The notes beneath the pieces are model-generated. The model was given only the letters and a program-made list of their open reading frames with translations, made no database searches and had not been told where the DNA came from. 64,000 nucleotides of DNA from NCBI GenBank assembly GCA_035544875.1, contig DASZZP010000091.1, positions 1 through 64,000 of the forward strand, given 5' to 3'. The DNA is from JASLEW01 sp035544875 (GTDB lineage: Bacteria > Acidobacteriota > Thermoanaerobaculia > Multivoradales > UBA5704). Made by a program: the position numbers and the translations under genes. Shown here piece after piece: positions 24,562 through 33,097 of the stretch. Within the stretch, counting starts at the first letter, position 1. Every line of letters begins with the position of its first letter.

Positions 24562-25905
24562 ATGTTGGCTGAGACCTCGACGAGCGCGCCGGCCCAACCG
24601 CCGCGGGTATCGCGCAGCATCAGCGAGCTGGACCGGCGCGCCCTCGCCAGCGTGAACGAATACCTGGCAAAAGGAGTGGCCCTCAAGCAGTGGTGGAACT
24701 GGGCCAGCGCAGCCGACAGGGCCGGGCAGAGTCACGGCGCAACCGCTAGGACTGCTTCCGGCTTCAGCAAGCGTTTCCGACTGACCCGCACCTTCAATCC
24801 CGCGGACGAAAGCTTCGGGTTCTTCGGCGAAACCCTGGTCGGCGGCACGAACATGCCGATCATGGGCAACTTCCAGAAGATGTTCTATGACCGGCCGCGG
24901 ACGCCGCCCGGCGGCAAGCAGCGGGGAATCGACTGGATGCGCGACCAGCTGCGCGAGTTCATCCTGCATTACTTCATGCGGGTGAGCTCGTTCAAGCTGC
25001 CGGAAGCCTACGTCGAAGGCACGCAGCATGATGTTCCCGGCTGGCTCGCGCCCTTCAGCCTGTGCACGAAGTCCTCGACGGTCACCCAGGGCTTCGGCTT
25101 CAAGCAGTTGTTCTACAAGCGCCGGGACAGCGGCGAGATCGGCGAGTTCCCGGAAGCCGAGCGCTTCGCCATCGTCGACCTGCGCGAGATCGGCGACAAG
25201 TACGAATGGATCCTGCTCAACGTCGATCTCTTCGACTTCAAGTTCGCCTTGCAGCCGCTGGGTCCCGACGGGCCGGAGCTTTCCCTGCCGATCAAGGAGG
25301 GGAGCTACCTGGTGCTGTCGAGCGACTTCGTCGAGAAGCAGGAGAATCCCGCGCCGGGCGTGCTGGGCCGCTACGGCTTCGGCTACGCGTTCATCAAGAA
25401 CCCGGCGCCGGGCGTCATCGCCTTCGGGCCGGGAGAGTTCGACGCCTCTTTCGAGACCATCGTCTTCGAGGTCCGCGACAGCACCGCCGACGACCCTGGC
25501 TCGGTCGATGTCGAGATGGTGTTCGTGGTCAACCGGCCGGAGAAGATCGTCAACGTCTCTCTCGATCCGCTGGGCTGGGGCATGCGCCTGGCGGACCTGA
25601 TGTCGTTCGGCATGACCTCCCGCCTGCTGGCACCGGTGCAGGGGTCCTTCAACCTGCTGCCCCGGAGCGCCGGCATCGACCCGATCTTCGCCTTCATCGA
25701 CCTGGCGAACCTGCTCACCGGAGGACGCGCGAAAGAAGAGCTGTGCCTGTCGCGCGAGCAGATCGAGTTCACTTTCCTGGTCCTGCACTTCATGCAGCAT
25801 TACACCATGGCCAACGGCTCGCTGCTGGTCTGGCGCCAGGTCGCCGACTGGCTCGACGCCAACCGCGTGCCGCTCTGGGCCAAGACCGGCACGCCGGTGC
25901 CGTGA
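24562..25905 (+). CDS. Unrecognised ~440-residue family, paralogue 1
   Basis: 447 residues; ATG 24562 follows GAAGGAGA, preferred over GTG 24544. No signal peptide. Blocks shared with 27853 and 29172: FGFFGETL, MPIMGNFQKMFYDRPR, LREFILHYFMRVSSF, SGEIGEFPEAERFAIVDLRE, KYEWILLNVDLFDF, a PGVLGRYGFGYAFIKNP block, GVIAFGP, then NRPEKIVNVSLDPLGWGMRLADL and a late CLSREQI block. Rich in aromatic and beta-prone residues; it may be a lipocalin-like or decarboxylase-like lipid-binding fold, but I recognise no family. It lies directly before an active patatin, which suggests a partner or substrate-carrier role. Confidence 0.7.
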   Translation: MLAETSTSAPAQPPRVSRSISELDRRALASVNEYLAKGVALKQWWNWASAADRAGQSHGATARTASGFSKRFRLTRTFNPADESFGFFGETLVGGTNMPIMGNFQKMFYDRPRTPPGGKQRGIDWMRDQLREFILHYFMRVSSFKLPEAYVEGTQHDVPGWLAPFSLCTKSSTVTQGFGFKQLFYKRRDSGEIGEFPEAERFAIVDLREIGDKYEWILLNVDLFDFKFALQPLGPDGPELSLPIKEGSYLVLSSDFVEKQENPAPGVLGRYGFGYAFIKNPAPGVIAFGPGEFDASFETIVFEVRDSTADDPGSVDVEMVFVVNRPEKIVNVSLDPLGWGMRLADLMSFGMTSRLLAPVQGSFNLLPRSAGIDPIFAFIDLANLLTGGRAKEELCLSREQIEFTFLVLHFMQHYTMANGSLLVWRQVADWLDANRVPLWAKTGTPVP

Positions 25906-25920
25906 GCCGGTCGATCTGAT

Positions 25921-27162
25921 ATGGGCGGCGGCGTAGCCGATTCAGTGGGGCAAGCGCACGCGCTGGTCCTCTCTGGGGGAGGCGCCAAGGGGGCCTACGA
26001 GGTCGGCGTCATGAAGGCGCTCTTTGGCGGCGCTTCGCCGGCGACCGGCCGCCAGCCGATCGCGGTCGGCATCTACACCGGCACCTCGGTCGGCAGCTAC
26101 AACGCCGCGGTGATGGCCGCGCAGGGAGACCTGCCGGGCTTGGCCGCGGTGGAGCTGCTCGAGCGGATCTGGTGTACCCAGGTCGCTGCCACGCCGGCGC
26201 GCTGCGGCAACGGGGTGTACAGGGTCAGGGGGCTTCCTTTCCAGGGCCTGGATCCCGGCTGCTTCCTGCATCCGCTCGAGGCGGCCACCGAGCTGGCCGC
26301 GGATGCCGCCAGCCTCTCCCGCTCCGCCCTGGTCAGGGGGCTCAACCTGGTCTTCTCGCAGGCGCCGCTGCAGACGCGCGCGGTCGAGACGATCGACATC
26401 GCGGCGTTCATCTCGGCTGAACCGCTCCAGGCCCTGGTGCGCGACACGCTCGACTTCGACCGTTTGCGGGCCTCGCCCAAGAGCCTCACGGTCGTGGCCT
26501 CGAACTGGCGCGACGGCACCTGGCAGCTCTTCTCCAAGACGGAGATCGCCAACCGCGGCGGCGTGCCGGTCCTGGCCTCGACGGCGATCCCGGGGTTCTT
26601 TCCGCCGGTCGTCATCGACGGCGTCCCTTACGTCGACGGCGGCGCCACCCTCAACACGCCGCTGCTGCCGGCGATCCGGGAAGGCGCCGAAGTGTTGCAC
26701 GTCATCTATCTCGATCCCAGGACGGAGCGCATCCCCTTTCCCGAGCTTCCCAACACGCCCGATACGCTCTATCGCCTGTACTCCATCCTGATCGCCAACA
26801 CCATCCAGAGCGACGTGCTCACCGCCGGGATCCTCAGCGAGGCGGTCGAGCTCGCCGGGGAGCCTCGGGCCGAGCAGGCCGCCGAAGGCAAGGGCCTGCC
26901 GCGCGCCCTGCGCCGGGTCAGGCAGAGGCTGCGGGAGGGGCGGCCGTACCGCCGCCTCACCATCCATCAATACCGTCCGTCCACGGACATGGGCGGCGTC
27001 GCCGGACTCTTCGACTTCAGTTCCGCCGTCATCGACAGGTTCATCGAGCTCGGCTACTCCGACACCGTCAACCACGACTGCGAGCAGGCGGGCTGCAGCG
27101 TGCACGCGCCCGCGGGGCAGCCCGGCGGCGCCGCACCCGCCGCGGCAGGGACGAGCCCATGA
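25921..27162 (+). CDS. Patatin-like phospholipase/lipid acyl hydrolase
   Basis: 413 residues. Oxyanion loop SGGGAKGAYEVG (residues 18-29), nucleophile elbow GTSVGS (nucleophile Ser60) and the dyad Asp in YVDGGATLNTP are all present, so a Ser-Asp esterase is expected. No signal peptide, so probably cytoplasmic or membrane-peripheral. The C-terminus carries NHDCEQAGC, a HDCx4C signature shared by all four patatins here. The stop overlaps the DinB-like start by four bases. A weak ribosome site suggests coupling to the gene ending at 25905. Confidence 0.88.
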   Translation: MGGGVADSVGQAHALVLSGGGAKGAYEVGVMKALFGGASPATGRQPIAVGIYTGTSVGSYNAAVMAAQGDLPGLAAVELLERIWCTQVAATPARCGNGVYRVRGLPFQGLDPGCFLHPLEAATELAADAASLSRSALVRGLNLVFSQAPLQTRAVETIDIAAFISAEPLQALVRDTLDFDRLRASPKSLTVVASNWRDGTWQLFSKTEIANRGGVPVLASTAIPGFFPPVVIDGVPYVDGGATLNTPLLPAIREGAEVLHVIYLDPRTERIPFPELPNTPDTLYRLYSILIANTIQSDVLTAGILSEAVELAGEPRAEQAAEGKGLPRALRRVRQRLREGRPYRRLTIHQYRPSTDMGGVAGLFDFSSAVIDRFIELGYSDTVNHDCEQAGCSVHAPAGQPGGAAPAAAGTSP

Positions 27163-27866
27163 CCGGGCACGGCTCCGCGGTGCGCGACGAGCTCGAAGGT
27201 TTCGCCGCCGCCCGCGCCGGGACGCTGGCCCTCGTGGCGGGGGTGCCGCAAGCGGAGCTGGACCGCGCCCGGCCCTCCTGCGCGGGGAGGCGGAAGTGGT
27301 CGCCGGGGGAGATCCTCGACCACCTGATCCTCTCGGAGGGGTTCTATCGCGGCGAGCTGGAGGCCTTGATCCGGCTCGCCCGCTCCGGCCGTCCGGCCGC
27401 GCTGACGCGCTCCTTTTCGGAGCTCGACATCTCGGTCCTCTTCATCCCCCGGGCGATCCTCTCGCTCTTCGCGCTCCCCTTGACTCTCGCGACCCTGTTG
27501 ATGCCGGGCCCGCTGCAGGACTTCGCGACGCGCAGCCGGCTGATTCCGGCCCAGAACCCGACCGTCACGACGCCGCGCCGGGGCCGGCCGGCTGACGAGC
27601 TGCGGCAAGAGCTCTCCGCCTCGCTGGCGGCGACGCGGGCGGTGCTCGCCGCCAATGAAGACCTCGACTTCGGCCGGATGGTCTACCAGCACCCGCTGCT
27701 GGGCCGCAAGAACGTTGCCGAGATGCTGCGCTTCCTCACCCTCCACGAGCAGCGCCACCACGAACAGTTGACGATCGCCCTCGCCGCGCCGGGTACGGGG
27801 GAAGTTCGAGCACCCTTCCCTGGGCAGGTCTCCACGACCGAAAGGAGTGGCAATGAGCGCTGTTGA
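27159..27866 (+). CDS. DinB/YfiT-like protein with a hydrophobic insert
   Basis: 235 residues. Metal-site histidines of DinB-type four-helix bundles are visible: ILDHLILSE (about 50) and LHEQRHHEQL (about 195-204). Between them lies an unusual hydrophobic segment, SVLFIPRAILSLFALPLTLATLLMP (about 88-112, broken here by listing only part), that could embed in a membrane. The family includes thiol-dependent transferases and many unknowns. It overlaps the patatin upstream and the paralogue-2 gene downstream, so it is co-translated with lipid-related genes. Confidence 0.7.
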   Translation: MTGHGSAVRDELEGFAAARAGTLALVAGVPQAELDRARPSCAGRRKWSPGEILDHLILSEGFYRGELEALIRLARSGRPAALTRSFSELDISVLFIPRAILSLFALPLTLATLLMPGPLQDFATRSRLIPAQNPTVTTPRRGRPADELRQELSASLAATRAVLAANEDLDFGRMVYQHPLLGRKNVAEMLRFLTLHEQRHHEQLTIALAAPGTGEVRAPFPGQVSTTERSGNERC

Positions 27867-29175
27867 AGCCGCAAGCCCTGGCGGGAGCGGTCATGACCCG
27901 GCGGCTCCCGGGGGTCAGATCACGCAGCCGATGTCTCCCTCCGCCGCGCAGACCGAGGTCGCATTGGCGCAGGCGCAGGACCTCAAAGCGTGGTGGGCGG
28001 AGGTCGAGGCGGGAAAGGCGCCGGTCGAGCGCTTCCAGCTCTTCCCGGCCTATCCGGGCATGGCGCCCACCTGGGGTTTCTTTGGCGAAGCTCCGGTGCA
28101 AGGCCAGACCGTGCCGGTCATGGGTGACGTCGGAGACTACTTTTTCGACCGGCCCAGGGTGCCCGAGTCCGGCCAGACGCGCGCCGCCGCATGGATGGCC
28201 GAGCAGGTCGAGGAGTTCGCTCTCCACTACTGGCTGCGCGTCCAGGCCTGGGCGCTTCCCCTGCCCTATCCCGAGCTGGGCCATGTGCCACCGCCGCCCT
28301 ACTTGCGAAGCTTGAGCTGGTGCAATCCGGCGGAGCTGCCGGAGCTTTCGGGCACGGGCAGCGTCCAGCGGTATTACAAGCTGCGAGCCGACGGCCGGAT
28401 CGGCGAGTTCCCCCCCGGGGATCGCCGAACCATCGTCGACCTGCGAGAGCTCGGGACCATCTACGAATGGATCACGCTCGACAGCCGGCTCTTCGACTTC
28501 GACATGACGTTGAGCGTCGGCGGCGACGATCTGCTGAGCCTGGTCGTGCCGACCGGAACCACCGTGCACGCCGTGCTGAACGCGGATCTGATCGTGAATC
28601 AGCGGCAGCCGCGTCCGGGAACGCGCGGCGCCTTCGGTGTCGGTTTCGGCCTGATGAGAGATCCACCCGGCGGCGTGATCGCCTTCGGCCCCGACAAGGT
28701 CCAGCCCGGCCTGGGGCTCGAAGTCCTGCGGGTGCTCGACTCGGGCGAGGTCCGATTGCGCGCGGTGATGATCATGGCCCGGCCGGAAAAGCTCCTGAAT
28801 CTCTCCCTGGATCCGCTGGATTGGGGCCTCCAGGCGGCGGACCTCCTGACCCTGGGCGCCGCCAGGCGATTCACCGAGCCGATCGCGGAGGCTCTCGGCC
28901 AGCTCCCCATGCGCGGCATCGGCTTCGATCCGCTGTTCGGCTCCATCCGGCTGCTCAACCTGGCGACCGGCGACCGGGCGGCCAGCGAGCTCTGCATCTC
29001 GAAAGAGCACTTCGAGAGGGAGATCCTGGCCAAGGACGCGGTCACGCGGCGGCAAGCCCTGCTGGGCACCCGCAAGACCTGGCTGCAAATCCCCAACTGG
29101 CTGGACCGCTCGGCCATCCCGGAATGGGTGGCTCGCGGCGAAACGGTCGATCCATCGGAAGGGGAGTCGGTATGA
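27853..29175 (+). CDS. Unrecognised ~440-residue family, paralogue 2
   Basis: 440 residues; ATG 27853 with AAAGGAG six bases upstream overlaps the DinB-like gene by 14 bases. It keeps the family blocks (WGFFGEAP, VPVMGDVGDYFFDRPR, IGEFPPGDRRTIVDLRE, YEWITLDSRLFDFD, GVIAFGPDK, RPEKLLNLSLDPLDWG, CISKEHF) but is more diverged and has a longer Ala/Gly-rich N-terminus. The stop overlaps paralogue 3 (ATGA). Function unknown. Confidence 0.7.
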   Translation: MSAVEAASPGGSGHDPAAPGGQITQPMSPSAAQTEVALAQAQDLKAWWAEVEAGKAPVERFQLFPAYPGMAPTWGFFGEAPVQGQTVPVMGDVGDYFFDRPRVPESGQTRAAAWMAEQVEEFALHYWLRVQAWALPLPYPELGHVPPPPYLRSLSWCNPAELPELSGTGSVQRYYKLRADGRIGEFPPGDRRTIVDLRELGTIYEWITLDSRLFDFDMTLSVGGDDLLSLVVPTGTTVHAVLNADLIVNQRQPRPGTRGAFGVGFGLMRDPPGGVIAFGPDKVQPGLGLEVLRVLDSGEVRLRAVMIMARPEKLLNLSLDPLDWGLQAADLLTLGAARRFTEPIAEALGQLPMRGIGFDPLFGSIRLLNLATGDRAASELCISKEHFEREILAKDAVTRRQALLGTRKTWLQIPNWLDRSAIPEWVARGETVDPSEGESV

Positions 29176-30449
29176 CGAAGATCGACCCGGCGAGCGCCCC
29201 CTTGACGGCCGACGATTGGGCGATCCTGGAGAATGTCCCCACGGCGATCCTCGAGGGCCGGAGCCTGCAGAGCTGGTGGGCGCGCAACCGCGCCACGCGC
29301 GTCGTCCCCAACAGCTTTCCGGTCGCGAGCCAGATCCACCGCCCGGACTCCAACTACGGCTTCGTCCTGGATGCCAACCTGAGCCAGGGCATGTTGCCGA
29401 TCGCCGGTGTCGTCCAGGACCAGCTCTATGACTATCCCAAGGTCCCCCCGGGCATGAAGCGTGCGGACCCGGCCTGGATATGCGCCCAGGTCAAGGAGTT
29501 CGTGATGAGCTACTTCATGCGCTTGACCTCGGCTCTGGCGCCGGCGCGGTCTCCGCGAGCTCCCGAGACGCCGCCGCCGGACTTTCTCCGCGCCTTCAGC
29601 TTGTGCGGCAGCGCGGACCAGGCCCAACGCTCCGGGTGGGGCTACCAGCAGTGGTACTACGAGCTGCAGGAATCCGGCCGGATCGGCAAGTTTCCCGAGA
29701 GCAGCCGCTACGACATCGTCGGCCTGCAGGAGGTCGGCAGCAAGTATAGCTGGGTGGTCTTCCTGGTCACCATCTATCACTTCGACTTCACCCTCGACTT
29801 TGGCGGCGCAAACGGACCCAAGCTGGTGATCTCGACGCCGCAGCCGGTCTATGCGGTGATGACGCCCGACTTCATCGTCAACAGAAAGAATCCGGAGCCG
29901 GGGGTTCTGGGGGAGTACGGTTATGGTTATTCGGTCGTCAAGAATCCGACCGTGAAGTCGGTGATTGCCGCGCTCCCAGCCACGATCGACAACACGATCG
30001 AGACCATCCATTTTCGGGTGCTCGAGACCGGCGAGGTGCGGGCGCACATGGACTTCATCACTCCGCAGCCGCCCAAGATCCTGAATCTCAACCCGATTCA
30101 GTGGGGCTTCAAACTGGCTGATCGGCTCTCGTTCGGTTTGGCCGCCCCGCTCCTGGCGCCGGTCGAGCGCTTGCTGGAAGGCTTCGCGCCGACCTTCGAT
30201 CCAGTCTATACCGGAATTCGAGCGCTCAACCTGCTGACCGCCGGGATCGCGGCGGCTGACTACTGCATCACCAAGGAGCAGTTGTTCAAGACCCTCATGA
30301 CAACGCACTTCACCGACGTCTATAAAATGTTCAATCTGTCCGCCTCGCATTTCATGATGGTCCCGGACTGGACCGACGAGGCGAGCCTACCCGAGTGGGC
30401 CAAGCACGGGACCTACGGACCGGGGACGGGGGCCGGCGAGGCCTCTTGA
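29172..30449 (+). CDS. Unrecognised ~440-residue family, paralogue 3
   Basis: 425 residues. Shares SWWARNRATR, MLPIAGVVQDQLYDYPK, VKEFVMSYFMRLTSA, SGRIGKFPESSRYDIVGLQE, KYSWVVFLVTIYHFDFTL, a PGVLGEYGYGYSVVKNP block, KILNLNPIQWGFKLADRL and YCITKEQL with its two neighbours. Tandem copies alternating with patatins suggest each family member works with a patatin. Its base composition is slightly less GC-rich than its neighbours by eye. Confidence 0.7.
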   Translation: MTKIDPASAPLTADDWAILENVPTAILEGRSLQSWWARNRATRVVPNSFPVASQIHRPDSNYGFVLDANLSQGMLPIAGVVQDQLYDYPKVPPGMKRADPAWICAQVKEFVMSYFMRLTSALAPARSPRAPETPPPDFLRAFSLCGSADQAQRSGWGYQQWYYELQESGRIGKFPESSRYDIVGLQEVGSKYSWVVFLVTIYHFDFTLDFGGANGPKLVISTPQPVYAVMTPDFIVNRKNPEPGVLGEYGYGYSVVKNPTVKSVIAALPATIDNTIETIHFRVLETGEVRAHMDFITPQPPKILNLNPIQWGFKLADRLSFGLAAPLLAPVERLLEGFAPTFDPVYTGIRALNLLTAGIAAADYCITKEQLFKTLMTTHFTDVYKMFNLSASHFMMVPDWTDEASLPEWAKHGTYGPGTGAGEAS

Positions 30450-30461
30450 GGAGGAAAACGG

Positions 30462-31670
30462 ATGGAACCGCGAGAACAGCGACCCGGCGCATCCGGTCAG
30501 GCCGCAGACCTGCACGCGATGGTCTTTTCCGGCAGCGGCTCCAGCTCCACCGATGCCTACGAGGTCGGCGCCATGAAGGCGCTGATGGAAGAGGGCCGCG
30601 CCCATCTCGGCGGCGTGCCGCTGGACCCGGCGATCTATAGCGGCAGCGGCTTCGGCGCGCTCAACGCCGCCATCATGGCGTCGCAGATCGGCGGCGACAC
30701 GGCCGCGACGCTGCGCTACCTCGAGCGCGTCTGGCTCGACGACATCAGCTCCACCCCCAAGAGCTGCGGCAACGGCGTCTATCGCCTGCGCGGCAACCCG
30801 TTCATCTTCCTCGACCCGCAATGCTACATGCCGCAGCCCGCCAGGCCCTTCATCGAGACCTTCAACGATCTCGTCTTCCTGTCGACCAATCTGCTTGAGC
30901 GGTTGCGGACTTTCCTCGGCGAGAGCGGCGTGCCGCTGTCTGAGCGGCTGTTGCAGATCCCCTCGCTGACCCCCTTCTTCGACATGCGGCCGCTCCAGAT
31001 CCAGTTGCGCAAACACGTCGATCTCGAGCGCCTGCGCCGCTCCGACAAGGAGCTGATCGTGATGGCCTCGGACTGGGCGAGAGGCACGCCGCGCGCTTTT
31101 GCCAAGCAGGAGATGACCGATCAGCAGGGCCATGCGATCCTCCAGGCGTCGGCGGGCTATCTTCTCGCCTTCCCGTTTGTCGACATCGGCGGCACGCCTT
31201 TCGGCGGCGCTCCCGGCACGATGGCGACGCCGCTCAAGCCGGTGATCGAAACCTATGCCCAAGGCACCCGGCGCCTGATCGTCCACGCCGTCTTCCTCTC
31301 CCCGCCCATGGCGGACGTCCCGCTCGGCGGCAAAATGGACAGCGCCCTCGGCGGCCTGGGCCGCTACTTCGGCATCAACGAGTCGGTCAACATCCGCGCC
31401 GACGTCGACTACGGTTCCCTCGAGGGGGGCGTATCCCCCGGCGCCTCGCGCGAGCCCGGAGGCGCACCGGCTTCTCTCCCGCCGGGGCAGCGCGCCATCG
31501 CAGATCGCGGCTCCGTCACCATCCATCGCTACGTGCCCAGCAAGCCGATCATCAACTGGTTCGACTTCGCGAGCTTCGACCGCAAGAAGACCGAAGGTTT
31601 CATCGCGCAAGGCTACGCCGACACTCGCCGGCACGACTGCCGGACCGCGGGGTGCACACAGGCGGCTTGA
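30462..31670 (+). CDS. Patatin-like protein lacking catalytic residues
   Basis: 402 residues, clearly homologous to 25921 (DAYEVGAMKAL, CGNGVYRLRGNPF, HDCRTAGC end). The oxyanion loop SGGGAKG is SGSGSSST. The nucleophile elbow GTSVG is GSGFG, with Gly63 in place of Ser. The catalytic VDGG is replaced by FGGAP. It therefore should not hydrolyse esters. It may bind lipid or regulate an active patatin. Last gene of the long operon. Confidence 0.8.
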   Translation: MEPREQRPGASGQAADLHAMVFSGSGSSSTDAYEVGAMKALMEEGRAHLGGVPLDPAIYSGSGFGALNAAIMASQIGGDTAATLRYLERVWLDDISSTPKSCGNGVYRLRGNPFIFLDPQCYMPQPARPFIETFNDLVFLSTNLLERLRTFLGESGVPLSERLLQIPSLTPFFDMRPLQIQLRKHVDLERLRRSDKELIVMASDWARGTPRAFAKQEMTDQQGHAILQASAGYLLAFPFVDIGGTPFGGAPGTMATPLKPVIETYAQGTRRLIVHAVFLSPPMADVPLGGKMDSALGGLGRYFGINESVNIRADVDYGSLEGGVSPGASREPGGAPASLPPGQRAIADRGSVTIHRYVPSKPIINWFDFASFDRKKTEGFIAQGYADTRRHDCRTAGCTQAA

Positions 31671-31695
31671 CCGCGAAGCGAAAGGCTGGATCGGG

Positions 31696-31711
31696 CTGAT
31701 CGCCGGATCAG
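31696..31711. terminator. Possible bidirectional hairpin between convergent genes
   Basis: CTGATC, loop GCCG, GATCAG: a perfect 6-bp stem in the 37-base gap between the convergent ends of 30462 and 31708. It overlaps the minus-strand stop codon. There is no T-run, so intrinsic termination is only a possibility. Confidence 0.3.
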
Positions 31712-32901
31712 TCGAGCAGGACGCACTCCGACTCGTCGCAGTCGTGTTGCTTGGTGTCCCGGAAGCCGCGCTCGATCAGGTGCGAAATATGCCGCCGATC
31801 GAAGTTGAGCAGCCCGACGGCGCCGCCCGCGAGATCGTCGTGGGGATGATAGCGGTGGATGATGACCTGCTTCAGCTGTTTGGCCTGCAACTGCTTCGCC
31901 AGCCAGTCGATGTCGACGGCGCCGGACACCTTGGGATCGCCACGGAGCTGCTCCAGCGCTCGCACTGTGGCGTTGATCCTCCTGGCGGCCGCGATGTTCT
32001 CGTTCATCACCTTGGCCCAGCCGATCACCTGCTGGCGGTAGCTGCTGTCGATCGTGCTCTGCAGGGTCGCCGTTGGAATCTCGCGCACGGCCGGATCGAG
32101 GTAGATCACGTGCAGCTCCTGGGCGCCGGCCTTGATGGCCAGGTTCAGCGGCGTGTTGAGCACCACGCCGCCGTCGACATGCGGCTCGGCGCCGATCATC
32201 ACCGCCGGCAACACCCCGGGGATGGAGCTCGAGGCGAGGACGGCGAGAGGTCCCCTCTCGTCCGTCATGTCTTCATTCTCGAAAACCACCAGCTCCCCCG
32301 ACTGATAGTTGGTGGCGGCCACGCGCAACCGCCGCGAGGAATTGCGGATGCTGGCAAAATCGATCTCTGCGATGATCTCGCGGTAGGGCTCGGTCCCCAG
32401 CAGCACGCTCACGTCGAGGAGGCTGGAGGCGCGCTGGAAGAAGTCTCCCGTGCCGATGGCAAAAGAAGACGCCCTGCGCAGCGCCTCGAAGAACAAGAAG
32501 GTGAAGTCGCCGGCCATCCTGGTGAAAGGTCGCAGAGGATCCGGAGCGTATGCCGCCGGGGTCAAGAGGTCGAGCGGGTTGCCGCGCAAGCGGAAGGCGC
32601 TGGCTACCGCCAGGCCAAACCGGTTGGCCATCCTGTCGAGCCAGACCTTCTCCAGGTTGGCGATCGCCGCCCGCCCGTTGGCGTCCCATTGCGACACCAA
32701 GAACGAGGCGTTGAAGGAGCCGATCGAAGTGCCGGTGAAAATCGCCGGCTCGAGCGGCCGCTCGCCAGCGGTGAACAGCGCCTTGAGCGCGCCCACTTCA
32801 TAGGCGCCGCTGGCGCCACCGCCTGACAGGACGACTGCCGCGAGAGGCTTGCCAGGCACAGCCTGGACCGCTTCGCCATGGTCGCTCACCGGCATGACCA
32901 T
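31708..32901 (-). CDS. Patatin-like phospholipase/lipid acyl hydrolase
   Basis: About 397 residues; the only minus-strand gene between 2.6 and 57.5 kb. Catalytic motifs intact: SGGGASGAYEVG, GTSIGS and HVDGGVVLNTP. C-terminal HRYHPHDDLAGG, a GLLNFDRRHI block and HDCDESEC are shared with 33098, its closest relative here. ATG 32928 opens the frame, but the ATG at 32901 has AAGGAG six bases upstream and is preferred. Divergent from 33098, with which it shares a 196-base control region. Confidence 0.86.
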   Translation of the reverse strand: MVMPVSDHGEAVQAVPGKPLAAVVLSGGGASGAYEVGALKALFTAGERPLEPAIFTGTSIGSFNASFLVSQWDANGRAAIANLEKVWLDRMANRFGLAVASAFRLRGNPLDLLTPAAYAPDPLRPFTRMAGDFTFLFFEALRRASSFAIGTGDFFQRASSLLDVSVLLGTEPYREIIAEIDFASIRNSSRRLRVAATNYQSGELVVFENEDMTDERGPLAVLASSSIPGVLPAVMIGAEPHVDGGVVLNTPLNLAIKAGAQELHVIYLDPAVREIPTATLQSTIDSSYRQQVIGWAKVMNENIAAARRINATVRALEQLRGDPKVSGAVDIDWLAKQLQAKQLKQVIIHRYHPHDDLAGGAVGLLNFDRRHISHLIERGFRDTKQHDCDESECVLLD

Positions 32902-32967
32902 CGACATCTCCTTGGCCGCCGGGCTCATCCTCTCGGGTGGCCCGGCTCCCGAGCCTCCCCGACGGCG

Positions 32968-32984
32968 ATACCGTTTTCATTATA
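32968..32984 (-). promoter_or_regulatory. TATAAT and ATACCGTTT in the divergent patatin region
   Basis: On the minus strand, TATAAT (32984-32979) lies about 80 bases before the minus-strand patatin start; no good -35 is visible. On the plus strand, ATACCGTTT at 32968-32976 repeats a 9-mer found inside elements D (33046) and E (41030). Confidence 0.35.
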
Positions 32985-33027
32985 ACGCAGAACCTGGGAG
33001 AAGGACCGTCGGACGACCCCTAGACCT

Positions 33028-33079
33028 CTTTTGGCCCGGGGTGTCTATACCGTTTGAAATCAGAACTTGTTTAAATAAC
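33028..33079 (+). promoter_or_regulatory. Conserved upstream element, copy D (extended)
   Basis: CTTTT, 12 bases, CTATACCGTTT, ending with TTAAATA (33072-33078 region), about 20 bases before the patatin ATG. The match with copy E at 41011 continues without gaps through about 51 bases, so D and E are one extended element before two unrelated genes. Confidence 0.65.
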
Positions 33080-33097
33080 CTTAGTTCGGTGCAAAAG

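Noticed and set aside
23098..25800. A 900-codon minus-strand frame, and similar ones at 13980, 19584 and 42835
   Set aside because: All mirror strong plus-strand genes and translate to low-complexity Arg/Gly/Ala/Glu-rich sequence without motifs.
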